Numbered from the stretch's first letter, positions 1 to 8,809 are shown. The stretch is DNA of 64,000 nucleotides from Chlorogloeopsis fritschii PCC 6912 (GCF_000317285.1 NZ_AJLN01000047.1:1-64000); one strand, 5' to 3'. The notes: generated by a model not told the origin, from the letters alone. A program made the numbers and translations.

Positions 1-93
1 AGGAATTGCGGCAGAGGTGAAGTGTTTCTTGAATTTGTTACTTGCGGCGAAAAAGCCGTTAGTTAGAGGCTGATAACTTGCACTATTTTCAAT

Positions 94-136
94 AAGAGCC
101 AGAGGCTCTTGTTACTAGGTTAAACCTGGTAACAAG
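94..136. repeat. Two overlapping perfect hairpins
   Basis: AAGAGCC (94-100) pairs with GGCTCTT (104-110) around an AGA loop. CTTGTTAC (108-115) pairs with GTAACAAG (129-136), with an inner AGGT/ACCT stem. The two stems share bases 108-110, so they compete for them. There is no T-run, so a simple terminator is unlikely. A similar tandem hairpin pair occurs at 42202-42233. A structured intergenic repeat or processed RNA are both possible. Confidence 0.5.
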
Positions 137-178
137 GATTTGTGAAGGAATGAAAACTATTTTTCCTTCTGCCTTTTT

Positions 179-218
179 GCAGTCGCTACAAGGCTCTTAA
201 CCCGCAAGGGCGCTCTGC
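179..218 (+). repeat. 42-bp micro-repeat, copy 1
   Basis: This copy contains GTCGCTACAAG, CTCTTAACCCGC and AAGGGCGC, bounded by short inverted ends (GCAG / CTGC). Related copies lie at about 17722-17757 (inverted), 18779-18820 and 32017-32092. This one sits inside a low-complexity CTGCC-rich host sequence. The repeated core and inverted ends suggest a small mobile or non-autonomous sequence. Confidence 0.55.
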
Positions 219-615
219 TCTCTGCCTCCTGCTATCTGCCTTTCAAGAGAGATATGAATGAAAGCTACTTATGTATCGCTCTAGATAAAAGAATTCTAAT
301 TTTAGAGATTCAAAATTTCATTTTTTCACAACTTAATTAAATGTGGCTACCAATGAAAAAATATTTCTAAAGACTGGTGACTAATAATATTATTTGATTA
401 CTTATTTAATGGGCTGAAAGATTATTTTCTAAACCAAAACATCAATCAAAAATTAAGTAGTCGTGCAAAATAAATTATCTAGTTAGGCAAGGGAACAGGA
501 AGCCGTTAACAGGTATTCTCCGCGTCCCTATCCCCTATCCCCTGTTCCCTATCTCCTCACTAACAGTTATCTTGATAATTGTGAAGTAATTTTGCTGTTT
601 TGGTTGAGAGCGGCT

Positions 616-2055
616 ATGGAAACTAGCGATGTGTCACCCAATTCTGAATCAAACCAGTCTGTAACTGACTTATCTATTCCCAAGGTTAAGCTGCCCGTGA
701 TGTTTCGTCTGGGCTTATTTCAAATGGCATTAGGCATAATGTCAATTCTGACTTTGGGAGTGCTGAATCGAGTCATGATTGAAGAATTGCAAGTACCAGC
801 TCTGATTGCTGCTGGAACGATCGCAATGTATCAATTTGTGGCTCCGGTAAGAGTCTGGTTTGGGCAAATGTCAGACTCTAAAACTTTGTTAGGTTATCAC
901 CGTACTGGTTATGTTTGGGTGGGTGCGGCTTTATTTGCGATCGTGTCTTTCTTTGCCGTTCAAGTAGTTTGGCAACTTGGTTTTAGCTTACGCTCAGGAA
1001 GTTGGACAACTCAAACTTCAGGGTGGGTGGCGCTTTTAGCTTTGATGTTTGCCCTTTACGGCATTGCTATTAGTGCCAGTTCTACACCATTTGCGGCATT
1101 GCTTGTCGATGTTTCCGATGAAGATAACCGCTCAAAATTGGTGGGAATTGTTTGGTCGATGCTGATGGTAGGGATTATCATCGGAGCGATAATGAGCAGT
1201 GGCTTACTCAAACAAATTGCCTTGGATGCTCCCTTAGAACAAGTGCAAGCCCAAATCAACCGCTTGTTTTTGATTGTTCCAGCCATTGCCTTTGGGCTGT
1301 GCTTGCTATCAACAGTCGGTGTGGAAAAGAAATATTCCCGCTATGGCACACGTTCCACAGTAGTTGATCGAGAAGATAAGATTACTTTGGGTATGGCAAT
1401 GCGGGTATTAACTGCTAGCCGCCAGACAGGGATATTTTTCACATTTCTGCTGATTATGAGTATCAGCTTGTTTATGCAAGATGCAGTTTTGGAACCCTAT
1501 GGCGGCGAAGTTTTCCGAATGACGATCGCTCAAACTACAACCCTTAATGCTTTTTTTGGTACAGGAACGCTGCTTGGCTTGAGTGTGACAGGTTTTTTAA
1601 TCGCCCCACGTTTGGGAAAGAAAAATACAACCAAGCTGGGATGCATTGCTGTGGCAGTTTGTCTAGTCATAATTATTTTGGCTGGGATAACCGCTAATCC
1701 CAAATTCTTGCAATGGAGCTTAATCTTGTTTGGTTTTGCTTCTGGTGTTACCACAACCGGAGCGTTAAGTTTGATGCTGGATCTGACGGCTGCGGAAACA
1801 GCCGGGACATTTATTGGTGCTTGGGGATTGGCGCAGGCGCTAGCACGAGCGCTGGCAACGGTATCTGGTGGTGCAGTCTTGAGCGTAGGCAAAACCATAC
1901 TAGAAACACCAATATTAGCCTATGGGTTAGTGTTTGCAACACAAGCTGTGGGTATGGTGATAGCGTTAGGGTTATTAGCACGCGTCAACATCACAGAATT
2001 TCAGCAGAATGCCAAAGCTGCGATCGCGTCTATTTTGGAAAGTGAATTAGATTGA
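616..2055 (+). CDS. PucC/BCD-family MFS transporter
   Basis: Integral membrane carrier of the major facilitator superfamily, PucC branch. This branch is linked to (bacterio)chlorophyll or light-harvesting protein assembly. The protein has about 12 hydrophobic segments. The N-terminal half carries the PucC-type stretch VRVWFGQMSD followed by GYHRTGYVWVG, and a conserved acidic pair occurs in LLVDVSDED. I chose ATG 616, preceded by GAGAG, over an in-frame TTG at 592. That gives 479 residues, normal for the family. The inositol-phosphatase-like gene follows on the same strand after a heptad-repeat spacer, so co-transcription is possible but not shown. The substrate cannot be read from sequence. 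Confidence 0.85.
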   Translation: METSDVSPNSESNQSVTDLSIPKVKLPVMFRLGLFQMALGIMSILTLGVLNRVMIEELQVPALIAAGTIAMYQFVAPVRVWFGQMSDSKTLLGYHRTGYVWVGAALFAIVSFFAVQVVWQLGFSLRSGSWTTQTSGWVALLALMFALYGIAISASSTPFAALLVDVSDEDNRSKLVGIVWSMLMVGIIIGAIMSSGLLKQIALDAPLEQVQAQINRLFLIVPAIAFGLCLLSTVGVEKKYSRYGTRSTVVDREDKITLGMAMRVLTASRQTGIFFTFLLIMSISLFMQDAVLEPYGGEVFRMTIAQTTTLNAFFGTGTLLGLSVTGFLIAPRLGKKNTTKLGCIAVAVCLVIIILAGITANPKFLQWSLILFGFASGVTTTGALSLMLDLTAAETAGTFIGAWGLAQALARALATVSGGAVLSVGKTILETPILAYGLVFATQAVGMVIALGLLARVNITEFQQNAKAAIASILESELD

Positions 2056-2136
2056 TATGATTTAAGGGGCTAGAGGTGCTTAGGCTAGGGGCTAGAAATA
2101 TTGGATATGAAATAAATCTAAAATTCCTCTAATGCC

Positions 2137-2185
2137 TAATCCCTAGTCCCTAGTCCCCAGTCCCTAGTCCCTAGCCCCTACTCCT
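2137..2185 (+). repeat. Heptameric short tandem repeat (STRR), 7 units
   Basis: Seven consecutive 7-mers: TAATCCC, TAGTCCC, TAGTCCC, CAGTCCC, TAGTCCC, TAGCCCC, TACTCCT. The array ends 3 bp before the ATG of the next gene, so it occupies the place where a ribosome-binding site would lie. Heptameric repeats of this kind are characteristic of filamentous cyanobacteria. Confidence 0.85.
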
Positions 2186-2188
2186 TAC

Positions 2189-2995
2189 ATGACAGATTTT
2201 TGGACTACAATTTTGGAATTTGCCCAATCCACTACCGCTAGAGTGGGTAAGCAGTTAATGCAAGATTTTGGGCAAGTGCAGGCTTTACAGAAAGCTGATG
2301 GTACTTTGGTAACACGTGCCGATCAATGGGCGGATCAAGAATTGCGGGATGCGATCGCTTCTACTTTTCCCGGTTACGGTATTTTGACTGAAGAGGGTGA
2401 CAAGGTTTTTCCTGGTACAGAATGGTGCTGGGTAATCGATCCTTTGGATGGCACTACCAACTTCACACGCGGCATTCCCATTTGGGCAATTTCTTTGGGA
2501 TTGCTGTATCAAGGAGTACCAGTTTTTGGTTATGTTTATTTGCCGCCAACGGACGAAGCTTTTTATGGCTTCTGGGAAGGTTCATCGGGTTTAGCAGTAC
2601 CCACAGGTGCTTTTCGTAATCATCATCCCATCCACACTAGTAGTGATGCTCCCAGCAATAACCACTTTTTCAATCTCTGTTCTCGCAGCCTCTCAGTAAT
2701 CCAAAAAGGCTTTCCTTGCAAAATTAGAATGTTGGGTGTTGCTAGCTATAACTTTCTGACAGTGGGTACGGGGGCAGTATTGGGTAGTGTAGAAGCTACA
2801 CCAAAAGTTTGGGATATGGCGGGTGCTTGGGCAATAGTTCAGGCTGCTGGCGGAACCTGGGTATCGCTTAAGTCAGAACCGTTCCCATTGTCAACAGGAG
2901 TTGATTATAGCGATCGCTCTTTTCCTACTTTAGTTGTCAGTCGTCCAGATTTGGTGTCTGTGTTTATGCCGTTTTTGGATGAATTGAAAGGTTAA
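2189..2995 (+). CDS. Inositol monophosphatase family protein
   Basis: Mg-dependent, Li-sensitive-type sugar/inositol phosphate phosphatase fold, 268 residues (usual length). The metal-binding motif is present in order: TEEG (first Glu), then WVIDPLDGTTNF with the catalytic Asp-x-Leu-Asp-Gly-Thr block. The C-terminal motif WDMAGAWAIVQAAGG supplies the last metal Asp. Cytoplasmic. The substrate may be inositol-1-phosphate, histidinol phosphate, fructose bisphosphate or PAP; sequence alone does not decide. The ATG lies directly after the heptad array with no visible Shine-Dalgarno sequence. Confidence 0.9.
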   Translation: MTDFWTTILEFAQSTTARVGKQLMQDFGQVQALQKADGTLVTRADQWADQELRDAIASTFPGYGILTEEGDKVFPGTEWCWVIDPLDGTTNFTRGIPIWAISLGLLYQGVPVFGYVYLPPTDEAFYGFWEGSSGLAVPTGAFRNHHPIHTSSDAPSNNHFFNLCSRSLSVIQKGFPCKIRMLGVASYNFLTVGTGAVLGSVEATPKVWDMAGAWAIVQAAGGTWVSLKSEPFPLSTGVDYSDRSFPTLVVSRPDLVSVFMPFLDELKG

Positions 2996-3036
2996 TTGTT
3001 AATGGTTAATAGCTAATGGCTAATAGATTTTAGTGG

Positions 3037-3419
3037 GTTTTAATCCCTAGTAGAGAGTAACTATAATTTCAACTGCATGGCAGTGTGTACGGTGCGGAAT
3101 GGGTTGTTGACGGGTTTCAATCCCTAACAGCTATTAATGGCGTTGACAATCAAGAATATAAATTTGTCTCACGCAGAGTCGCAAAGGCGCAGAGAGTAAA
3201 AGTTGAGAGTACTTGATTTTTGCATTTCATAATTCAAATTCAGCAACGCCGGGATTAATTAAAATTTATACCTTAGGGATATTTTTAGATTTTAAATTAT
3301 CAATTTGTCTTTCAATCCCTAATAGGGATTAATTAGAATTTCAACGTGCTTGAATTGTCATAATGGAAGAAACCTTTTTATTGTTTCAATCCCTAATAGG
3401 GATTAATTAGAATTTCAAC
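3037..3419 (-). CRISPR. Degenerate CRISPR remnant without cas genes
   Basis: Two 37-bp repeats, near-identical except for the first base, lie at 3309-3345 and 3383-3419. They start GTTTCAATCCCTAATAGGGA and end AGAATTTCAAC, with a 37-bp spacer between them. A degenerate full repeat is at 3037-3073 (6 mismatches), followed by a 40-bp spacer and a truncated repeat from 3114. A further half-repeat (GGGATTAATTAAAATTT) is at 3251-3267. The central AATCCCTAATAGGGATT is palindromic. Read on the minus strand the repeat ends ATTGAAAC, the usual 3' tag, so transcription is probably leftward. Decay towards low coordinates fits a leader-distal end there. No cas gene lies in the window. Confidence 0.8.
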
Positions 3420-3839
3420 TGCGGCAGCCCCAAAGCCAGTCAATATTAAGTTTTCAAGGTTCGTTTGCGCGGATGGGGCAATCATAGCATGAAAAATTTG
3501 GATTGAGTAGGGTATAAATCGCTCAAATCCACTCTGGGCAAGGAGCGCGGATGGTTGAGGTAGTGCGATCGCCCAACTGCCTGATCGCAAAAGCAATCCA
3601 GCGATTTTTTCTGAAGCAGATTTTCTAACACCTACCCATCCGCGCATTGAGTCAAGAAAATAGTGCGATCGCCTTTCAGATAGAAGAGTAAAAAATAATT
3701 TTTATTACTACTGAAAGCAGTAATGTAATATTTATTATAAACTTTTTTTAAGTATCTCGTTTTATGTTCGTGCGAGGGGATTAATAGGTACGAGGTTATT
3801 TCAGCCTGTTTCATTTGTACCTAGTTAGTACGGTGTGAG
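3420..3839. other. Intergenic stretch right of the CRISPR remnant
   Basis: If the array is read leftward, this is where its leader would lie. It contains HIP1 octamers and repeated GCGCGGATGG words (near 3468, 3545 and 3640). A minus-strand reading of 84 codons (3393-3647) runs into the repeat and looks spurious. No promoter was identified with confidence. An AT-rich tract at 3690-3760 precedes the SLH gene. Confidence 0.4.
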
Positions 3840-5891
3840 ATGAGATACAAAAATCACATGAACTTGCTTATTTTCAGTAAAGTCATTTCTATTGCTAGTT
3901 GTGTGGCTGTTGTTTCGCCAATGGCTTCAGCTTTAGCGGCGTCAACGCTTCCTAACGCTATTGAAGCAAAAGCGACTAATCCTACAGAGCAACTTTTAGC
4001 CGATCGCTCTGTTAGCGACTACGCAGGAAACAACGCGCCAGAAATTGTCAAAACAGCTGTTCTACAAGATATTGCCCAGCGCACAAACTTAGGAATTTCC
4101 ACTTTACGGATTGTAAAGGCAGAAAAGATAACTTGGCCTGATGGTTGTTTGGGTTTAAAAGGAAATGGGATTTGTTCTAAGCCTTTAGTTCCTGGTTGGC
4201 AAGTTGTCGTGGCTGGCAACAGGCAGATGTGGGTGTATCGCACAGACGAGGCTGGAACGTTAGCCATACTAGATGAAGAGTCATCGCAAGTAGCTAGCGC
4301 CATGATGGCAAGAGTACAATCTTTAACTCAGCAAAGCAGCAGTCGTACCACCATGCAGCGTCGAACTGTAACCTTACAACAACGTAGTACTCAGACAAGT
4401 GCTATGAGTGTTGCAAGCAGACAAAGCGTTGCAGTTAAGAGTAAAAAACCTGGATTCACTCTCGCGATTTTACAACCATCTGGTAACTTCTCGGAAGTGA
4501 TTAGCCGTATTTCTGTGAAGACTAAACGTGGTAAAGGCTATGCCAAAGAGAGGTTTTTGGGTGACTACAAATACAAGATGAAGCACAAAGCGAAATTTGT
4601 GAAGGGGTTAAAAGCAGGCGATCGCGTTGTTGTGCGCTTGTACGATTTGCAAAATCGCTTTCTTGGTTACAGTGAATTTGAATGCTTGTCGGCAAACACA
4701 ATGGTTAACCTAATTTTGTCGGCGAACCCCACAGGATATAAAGTCATCCGTACAGTTTATGGTCTTGATACTGACTTTGATGGCAGAATTGATGCAGGTG
4801 CCACTACCTACGACTACTTTACCCAAGTCAGCGGTCAACGTGTTAGCTTCCTTAGTAGTTCTAGAGAAGTTCAAGTTAGCCAGTTCCAAGTTCAAGGTTT
4901 GTCAGCAGTAGCCGCAAGTAGTGTTTATCCTACCTCCTTTACTCAAAGTGAGTTTGCCTTAGTTCGTCAGTCTATGAGCGTTACAAATTCCAATCTTGCA
5001 GAGGCTTTGCAAGCTACTCCTGGCAGTTTGGTACAAGTAACTGAAGTGAATGATGACGGTAGTTCTACTTACGATATCAGTCAGTTAATGATGGATTATC
5101 GAGAGGTAGGTGTAGCCCGTAATCTCAAGGTGAAGTTTTCTGATGTTTATTCAGATCACTGGGCGAAAGATTTTATTGCTGAATTGGCGGCTTTAGAAAT
5201 TATCGAAGGTTTTCCCGATGGAAGTTTTCGCCCTGATGAGCAACTAACTCGCGCTCAATTTGCAGCAATGATTAGTCAAGCTTTTGACAGGGTAAAAGTT
5301 CGTGGCGCAATGTCATTCAAGGATGTTTCCACAGCGTTTTGGGCTTATAATGCGATCCGCGAAGCTTATCAAATGGGCTTTTTAAGGACTTATGGCAGCC
5401 AGTTTAATCCTGATCAAGCCCTGTCTCGGTTAGAAGTTTTGCTAGGCTTTGCTCAAGGACTAAATTACAGTGTTACTGGTTCTACAGAGACAATTTTAGC
5501 CGCTTACAGTGATGCTGCCATGATTCGCACCGATGTCCGCAGTGCGATCGCTGCACTTACAGAAAGGGGCATTGTTGTCAATTATCCTCATGTTCAGACT
5601 CTCAATGCTGAGAAAGTCGCAACCAGAGCGGAAGTTTGTGCATTGTTATATAAAGCATTAGTCAGCACTGGCGAAGTTACGGATATATCCTCTCGGTATA
5701 CAGTGGAAGGCAAAGACGCCGAATATAAGAAGATTGATGACGACGATGACGATGATGATGATGATACCAAAATAAGGAGACGTAATTGTAACCAAGGAAT
5801 TGGTAACGGCGCTGAAGGGTGCGATCCTGGTAAATCTCGTCCGCATGGTGGTAGTAATGATGAAGGTGGACGTACACCAGGACGTAGGTAG
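3840..5891 (+). CDS. SLH-domain surface protein with poly-Asp and Cys-containing tail
   Basis: Secreted or outer-envelope protein, 683 residues. The hydrophobic N-terminus (LIFSKVISIASCVAVVSP, then ALAAS) reads as a signal peptide. Three S-layer homology repeats follow at about residues 433-485 (FSDVYSDHWAKDFI, then GFPDGSFRPDEQLTRAQF), 494-545 and 553-610. SLH repeats anchor proteins to peptidoglycan-linked polymer. There is no OprB-type porin barrel behind them; they are C-terminal. After them comes a run of ten Asp (633-642), then a basic/Gly-rich tail with two Cys (GNGAEGCDPG). A segment DTDFDGRIDAG resembles a Ca-binding loop. ATG 3858 is an alternative start that would also keep the signal peptide. 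Confidence 0.8.
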   Translation: MRYKNHMNLLIFSKVISIASCVAVVSPMASALAASTLPNAIEAKATNPTEQLLADRSVSDYAGNNAPEIVKTAVLQDIAQRTNLGISTLRIVKAEKITWPDGCLGLKGNGICSKPLVPGWQVVVAGNRQMWVYRTDEAGTLAILDEESSQVASAMMARVQSLTQQSSSRTTMQRRTVTLQQRSTQTSAMSVASRQSVAVKSKKPGFTLAILQPSGNFSEVISRISVKTKRGKGYAKERFLGDYKYKMKHKAKFVKGLKAGDRVVVRLYDLQNRFLGYSEFECLSANTMVNLILSANPTGYKVIRTVYGLDTDFDGRIDAGATTYDYFTQVSGQRVSFLSSSREVQVSQFQVQGLSAVAASSVYPTSFTQSEFALVRQSMSVTNSNLAEALQATPGSLVQVTEVNDDGSSTYDISQLMMDYREVGVARNLKVKFSDVYSDHWAKDFIAELAALEIIEGFPDGSFRPDEQLTRAQFAAMISQAFDRVKVRGAMSFKDVSTAFWAYNAIREAYQMGFLRTYGSQFNPDQALSRLEVLLGFAQGLNYSVTGSTETILAAYSDAAMIRTDVRSAIAALTERGIVVNYPHVQTLNAEKVATRAEVCALLYKALVSTGEVTDISSRYTVEGKDAEYKKIDDDDDDDDDDTKIRRRNCNQGIGNGAEGCDPGKSRPHGGSNDEGGRTPGRR

Positions 5892-5965
5892 ATAAATGCA
5901 AGTTATGATGGGTAACGCTTGCGCTCTACCCATCCTACAAAAATTGTTTCGACTATAAAAATTTC

Positions 5966-6013
5966 AGCCCACGGAGGTGGGCTTTGTTCGTATAGCCTCA
6001 GGCTTCCAGCCTG
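5966..6013. terminator. Double hairpin between convergent genes
   Basis: AGCCCAC (5966-5972) pairs with GTGGGCT (5977-5983), loop GGAG. CAGGCT (5999-6004) pairs with AGCCTG (6008-6013). On the minus strand the first hairpin is followed by GAAATTTTTATAG, so it could end the MscS transcript. On the plus strand a weak TTTG follows. The position between convergent stops supports a bidirectional terminator. The sequence also looks like a dispersed cyanobacterial palindrome. Confidence 0.6.
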
Positions 6014-6024
6014 CGGGCGTTTTG

Positions 6025-7062
6025 TTAATCCTGATTGATAACTTTATTTCCATTATTTTGAACATAAACATCTCTAATCGGAAAAGGAATTTCGATTCTT
6101 TCTTGCTGATAGCGTTTATGTAATTTCTTAACTAATAGATGCTTGGCAAGGCGCTGTTCAAAGAATTCATTAACACGCATATAAAGAGTATAATTTATGC
6201 TAAAGTCACCAAAAGTGTGAAATCTCATATAAGGTTCATTTTTCATTAAACCTGGTGCAATTTCTTGCATTACCTCCCTTGCTACTTCTAAAGTAACTCT
6301 TTCAACTTTATCCAAATCACTATCATAACTAACACCAACATTTAGAGTTAAGGTAATTTCTTTGACTGGCAGATGATAGTTAGTAAAAATAGAAGTTCCC
6401 AGCTTAGAATTAGGTACAATAATTACGTTATTTGAAAGCTCTTTTATAGTTGTATTTCGCCAGGTTATATCTGTAATATAACCTTCGTAACCACCATCTA
6501 ATTTAACGTAATCTCCGGTTTTTACCTGCTTAGAAATAATTAAATATACACCAGAAAATAAATTAGCTAATGTATCTTGAAGTGCCAAACCAACTGCAAG
6601 ACCACCAATACCTAAAGTAGTAATTAAAGGGGTAATTTGAATTCCTACTGTTTGTAATATAACTAGAATTCCAAAAATTAAAACTGCTATTTTAGTGATA
6701 TTAGAAAATAATGATGCTGAAACTCCTTCTGTTCTTTGCAAAAATAAATTAACAAAACCAGCAGTTAGTTTTGCGAATACTAAAACGACCGAATAGAGAA
6801 AAACTATAGTAAGAACTTTTTTAATTACTTCTGAAATATTGGCATTTAAAGGATAACTCAGGGTTGCTCCAAAACAGCCAGCCAGTGTTAACCAAAGAAA
6901 TGTCATTCGATACAGAGAGCTAAAGATGATTTCACTTCCTGGAATCTTTCTCCTGCTCACAAATCTTCTCAGCTTACTGAAAATTATTTTTTCACCAATA
7001 ATTCCAGCAATTACACCAGCCATGATAAACACAACTGGCAAAATCAATTCCATCATATTCAT
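6025..7062 (-). CDS. MscS-family mechanosensitive ion channel
   Basis: Small-conductance mechanosensitive channel family, inner membrane; opens under hypo-osmotic tension. The N-terminal part has three to four hydrophobic helices. The pore-lining helix region is followed by the family core IGGLAVGLALQDTLANLF. The beta domain comes next (GDYVKLDGGYEGYITDITWR, then IIVPNSKLGTSIFTNY). The C-terminal alpha/beta cage ends in a short basic segment. I set the start at ATG 7062; an in-frame TTG at 7086 would add eight residues. About 345 residues, within family range. The transcript is convergent with the SLH gene. Confidence 0.85.
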   Translation of the reverse strand: MNMMELILPVVFIMAGVIAGIIGEKIIFSKLRRFVSRRKIPGSEIIFSSLYRMTFLWLTLAGCFGATLSYPLNANISEVIKKVLTIVFLYSVVLVFAKLTAGFVNLFLQRTEGVSASLFSNITKIAVLIFGILVILQTVGIQITPLITTLGIGGLAVGLALQDTLANLFSGVYLIISKQVKTGDYVKLDGGYEGYITDITWRNTTIKELSNNVIIVPNSKLGTSIFTNYHLPVKEITLTLNVGVSYDSDLDKVERVTLEVAREVMQEIAPGLMKNEPYMRFHTFGDFSINYTLYMRVNEFFEQRLAKHLLVKKLHKRYQQERIEIPFPIRDVYVQNNGNKVINQD

Positions 7063-7126
7063 TAGTGATGTGGGATTGTTAATCAAAGACTTTAGTTGAT
7101 ATTACATCTTTAGATTCACTTTTTAG

Positions 7127-7451
7127 TAATTTTTGTAGGGTGGGCACTGCCAACTTTCCTCAAACCCTTATTTTTAAGTTGTGAACAGTGCCCACCTTAC
7201 GCTTCTAAAATCTCTTTGTGTCAACCGAAACGACAAATCCTAATTTTTGTAGGGTGGGCACTGCCAACTTTCCTCAAACCCTTATTTTTAAGTTGTGAAC
7301 AGTGCTCCGAAGTTCTGAGCCTCGCTCCGCGAGGAGCTTGCGCTAACGGAGGAAACCTCCGCACCCTTACGGGAAGCCGCCTCCGGCGTCTTGTGACTTC
7401 TCTCCACCTTACGCTTCTAAAATCTCTTTGTGTCAACCGAAACGATAAACC
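7127..7451 (+). repeat. Tandem 114-bp repeat, second copy split by a 98-bp insertion
   Basis: Copy 1 (7127-7240) starts TAATTTTTGTAGGGTGGGCA and ends in GTCAACCGAAACGA. Copy 2 (7241-7451) repeats it nearly base for base. At the junction CAGTGC/CCACCTT, however, it carries 98 extra bases (7306-7403), from TCCGAAGTTCTGAGCC to TTGTGACTTCTCT. The insert contains inner palindromes (CTCCGCGAG, GGAGGAAACCTCC). The same host and insert, inverted, recur at 50206-50459. Short open frames across it are not credible genes. Confidence 0.85.
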
Positions 7452-7573
7452 TTGAAGCGGAAATGACGGATGGAGGAAAGCGATCGCTTGAGGATGGAAA
7501 ATACGGGAATTTACCCTTGTTGCGATGAGATAAATGCTTGCATGACAGAGTTATGCACCTCACTTGAGCATAT

Positions 7574-7840
7574 ATGAAAACCATTTTTATATTCCTGATT
7601 TTGGTTTTTGTCGCTTTAGCAGTCATATTTTATTGGAACCAATTACGAGGGAAAAGTCTCTCATACCTGAGCGATCCTAAAAATAGGCAATTGCAAAAAG
7701 AACTACTCACGCTCCTCCGTGGCGATACCGCAGCTGCCAAACGCCTACTCAAGCAGCAACGGCAGTTACATCCTGGTAAATCCGATAACTGGTACTTAGA
7801 AAAAGTCATCTATGATTTGAAGCGCGATCGCAGATCGTAA
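7574..7840 (+). CDS. Small single-pass membrane protein, unknown function
   Basis: 88 residues. Residues 3-21 are a hydrophobic helix (IFIFLILVFVALAVIFYW). A charged cytosolic-type helical segment follows with RQLQKELLTLLRGD and AAAKRLLKQQRQLHPGKSDNWYLEKVIYDL. I do not recognise a named family. The amphipathic repeat-like C-terminal part looks like a conserved cyanobacterial hypothetical. It lies 51 bp upstream of the deacetylase-like gene on the same strand and may be co-transcribed with it. Confidence 0.65.
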   Translation: MKTIFIFLILVFVALAVIFYWNQLRGKSLSYLSDPKNRQLQKELLTLLRGDTAAAKRLLKQQRQLHPGKSDNWYLEKVIYDLKRDRRS

Positions 7841-7891
7841 AAAACTGCTTAAAATACCGAATGGGTTAAGAAATACGCTAATAGCCGACAA

Positions 7892-8809
7892 ATGCACTTA
7901 CCGCTGGTTTATCATCCAGATTATATTGCCCCTTTGCCAGAGGGACATCGTTTTCCCATGCCCAAGTTCCGGCAACTCTACCAACTGCTGTTAGCTGATG
8001 GGGTGGCATCTCCTCACCAATTTCGCATTCCCCTACGCCCAGAACAAGAATTGATAGAGTTAATTCACACGCCAGAGTATGTTCGAGCTTACTGTGAGGG
8101 AACTTTAGATCCAAAAGCACAACGGCGGATTGGTTTACCTTGGAGTCCGCTGTTGGTAAATCGTACCTGTGTAGCAGTAGGTGGTACAATCCTTACTGCC
8201 CAACTGGCACTTAGTTATGGTTTAGCTTGTAATACTGCTGGTGGTACGCACCATGCTTTCCCCAGTTATGGCTCTGGTTTTTGTATTTTCAACGATTTAG
8301 CTATTGCCTCCCGTGTCTTGCAAAAATTTGGGTTAGTCCAAAAAATTCTCATCGTAGACTTGGATGTTCATCAAGGGGATGGTACCGCTTTTATTTTCCA
8401 AGATGACGATAGCGTTTTCACGTTTTCGATGCACTGTGAAGTCAACTTTCCCGGTACTAAACAAAAAAGTGATTTGGATGTTCCTCTGCCAATCGGCATG
8501 GAAGATGATGCCTATTTACAAACTTTGGCAGATTACTTACCAGATTTGTTATCGGATGTCCAACCAGATTTGATACTCTACGATGCGGGTGTCGATCCCC
8601 ACATTGGCGATCGCCTTGGCAAATTAGCCCTTACAGATACTGGCATTTATCGTCGGGAAATGCAGGTTTTGAGTACCTGTATTGCTGCTGGCATTCCGGT
8701 TGCCTGTGTGATTGGTGGTGGTTATGCTGAGGATCTCAATACACTAGTCTACCGTCACTCCCTCCTACACCGAGCCGCGAGTGAAGTTTATCAACAATTT
8801 AGATTGTGA
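7892..8809 (+). CDS. Histone deacetylase-like / AcuC-family amidohydrolase
   Basis: Zn-dependent deacetylase superfamily, 305 residues, cytoplasmic. The active-site signatures are in order: GGTHHAF (tandem catalytic His), DLDVHQGDGTA (Zn ligands Asp and His), and YDAGVDPHIGD (third Zn Asp region). The C-terminal GGGYAEDL glycine loop precedes a helical end. Bacterial members remove acetyl groups from proteins (AcuC), polyamines or other amines; the substrate is not decidable here. The gshA gene follows 62 bp downstream on the same strand. No truncation or missing catalytic residue seen. Confidence 0.88.
   Translation: MHLPLVYHPDYIAPLPEGHRFPMPKFRQLYQLLLADGVASPHQFRIPLRPEQELIELIHTPEYVRAYCEGTLDPKAQRRIGLPWSPLLVNRTCVAVGGTILTAQLALSYGLACNTAGGTHHAFPSYGSGFCIFNDLAIASRVLQKFGLVQKILIVDLDVHQGDGTAFIFQDDDSVFTFSMHCEVNFPGTKQKSDLDVPLPIGMEDDAYLQTLADYLPDLLSDVQPDLILYDAGVDPHIGDRLGKLALTDTGIYRREMQVLSTCIAAGIPVACVIGGGYAEDLNTLVYRHSLLHRAASEVYQQFRL

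Larger units (their letters stand above)
1..615. other. Leading intergenic stretch with hairpins and repeats
   Basis: No gene is convincing here. Two frames run in from the left edge on the plus strand and stop at 64-66 and 71-73. Either could be the last 20 or so codons of an upstream gene, but nothing distinguishes them. The stretch holds a double hairpin (94-136), a copy of a 42-bp micro-repeat (about 179-218) and degenerate heptad repeats of the CCCTATC type near 520-560. The rest is AT-rich. The block around 72-93 (TGATAACTTGCAC then TCAATAA) recurs near 50180-50202. Confidence 0.5.

Noticed and set aside
1-73. Partial coding end at the left edge
   Set aside because: Two frames are equally possible and neither shows a motif, so no gene is called.
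3393-3647. 84-codon minus-strand frame
   Set aside because: It runs into the CRISPR repeat and has no recognisable domain or ribosome site.
7216-7455. Short frames on both strands over the tandem repeat
   Set aside because: They translate repeat and palindrome sequence; no family resemblance.
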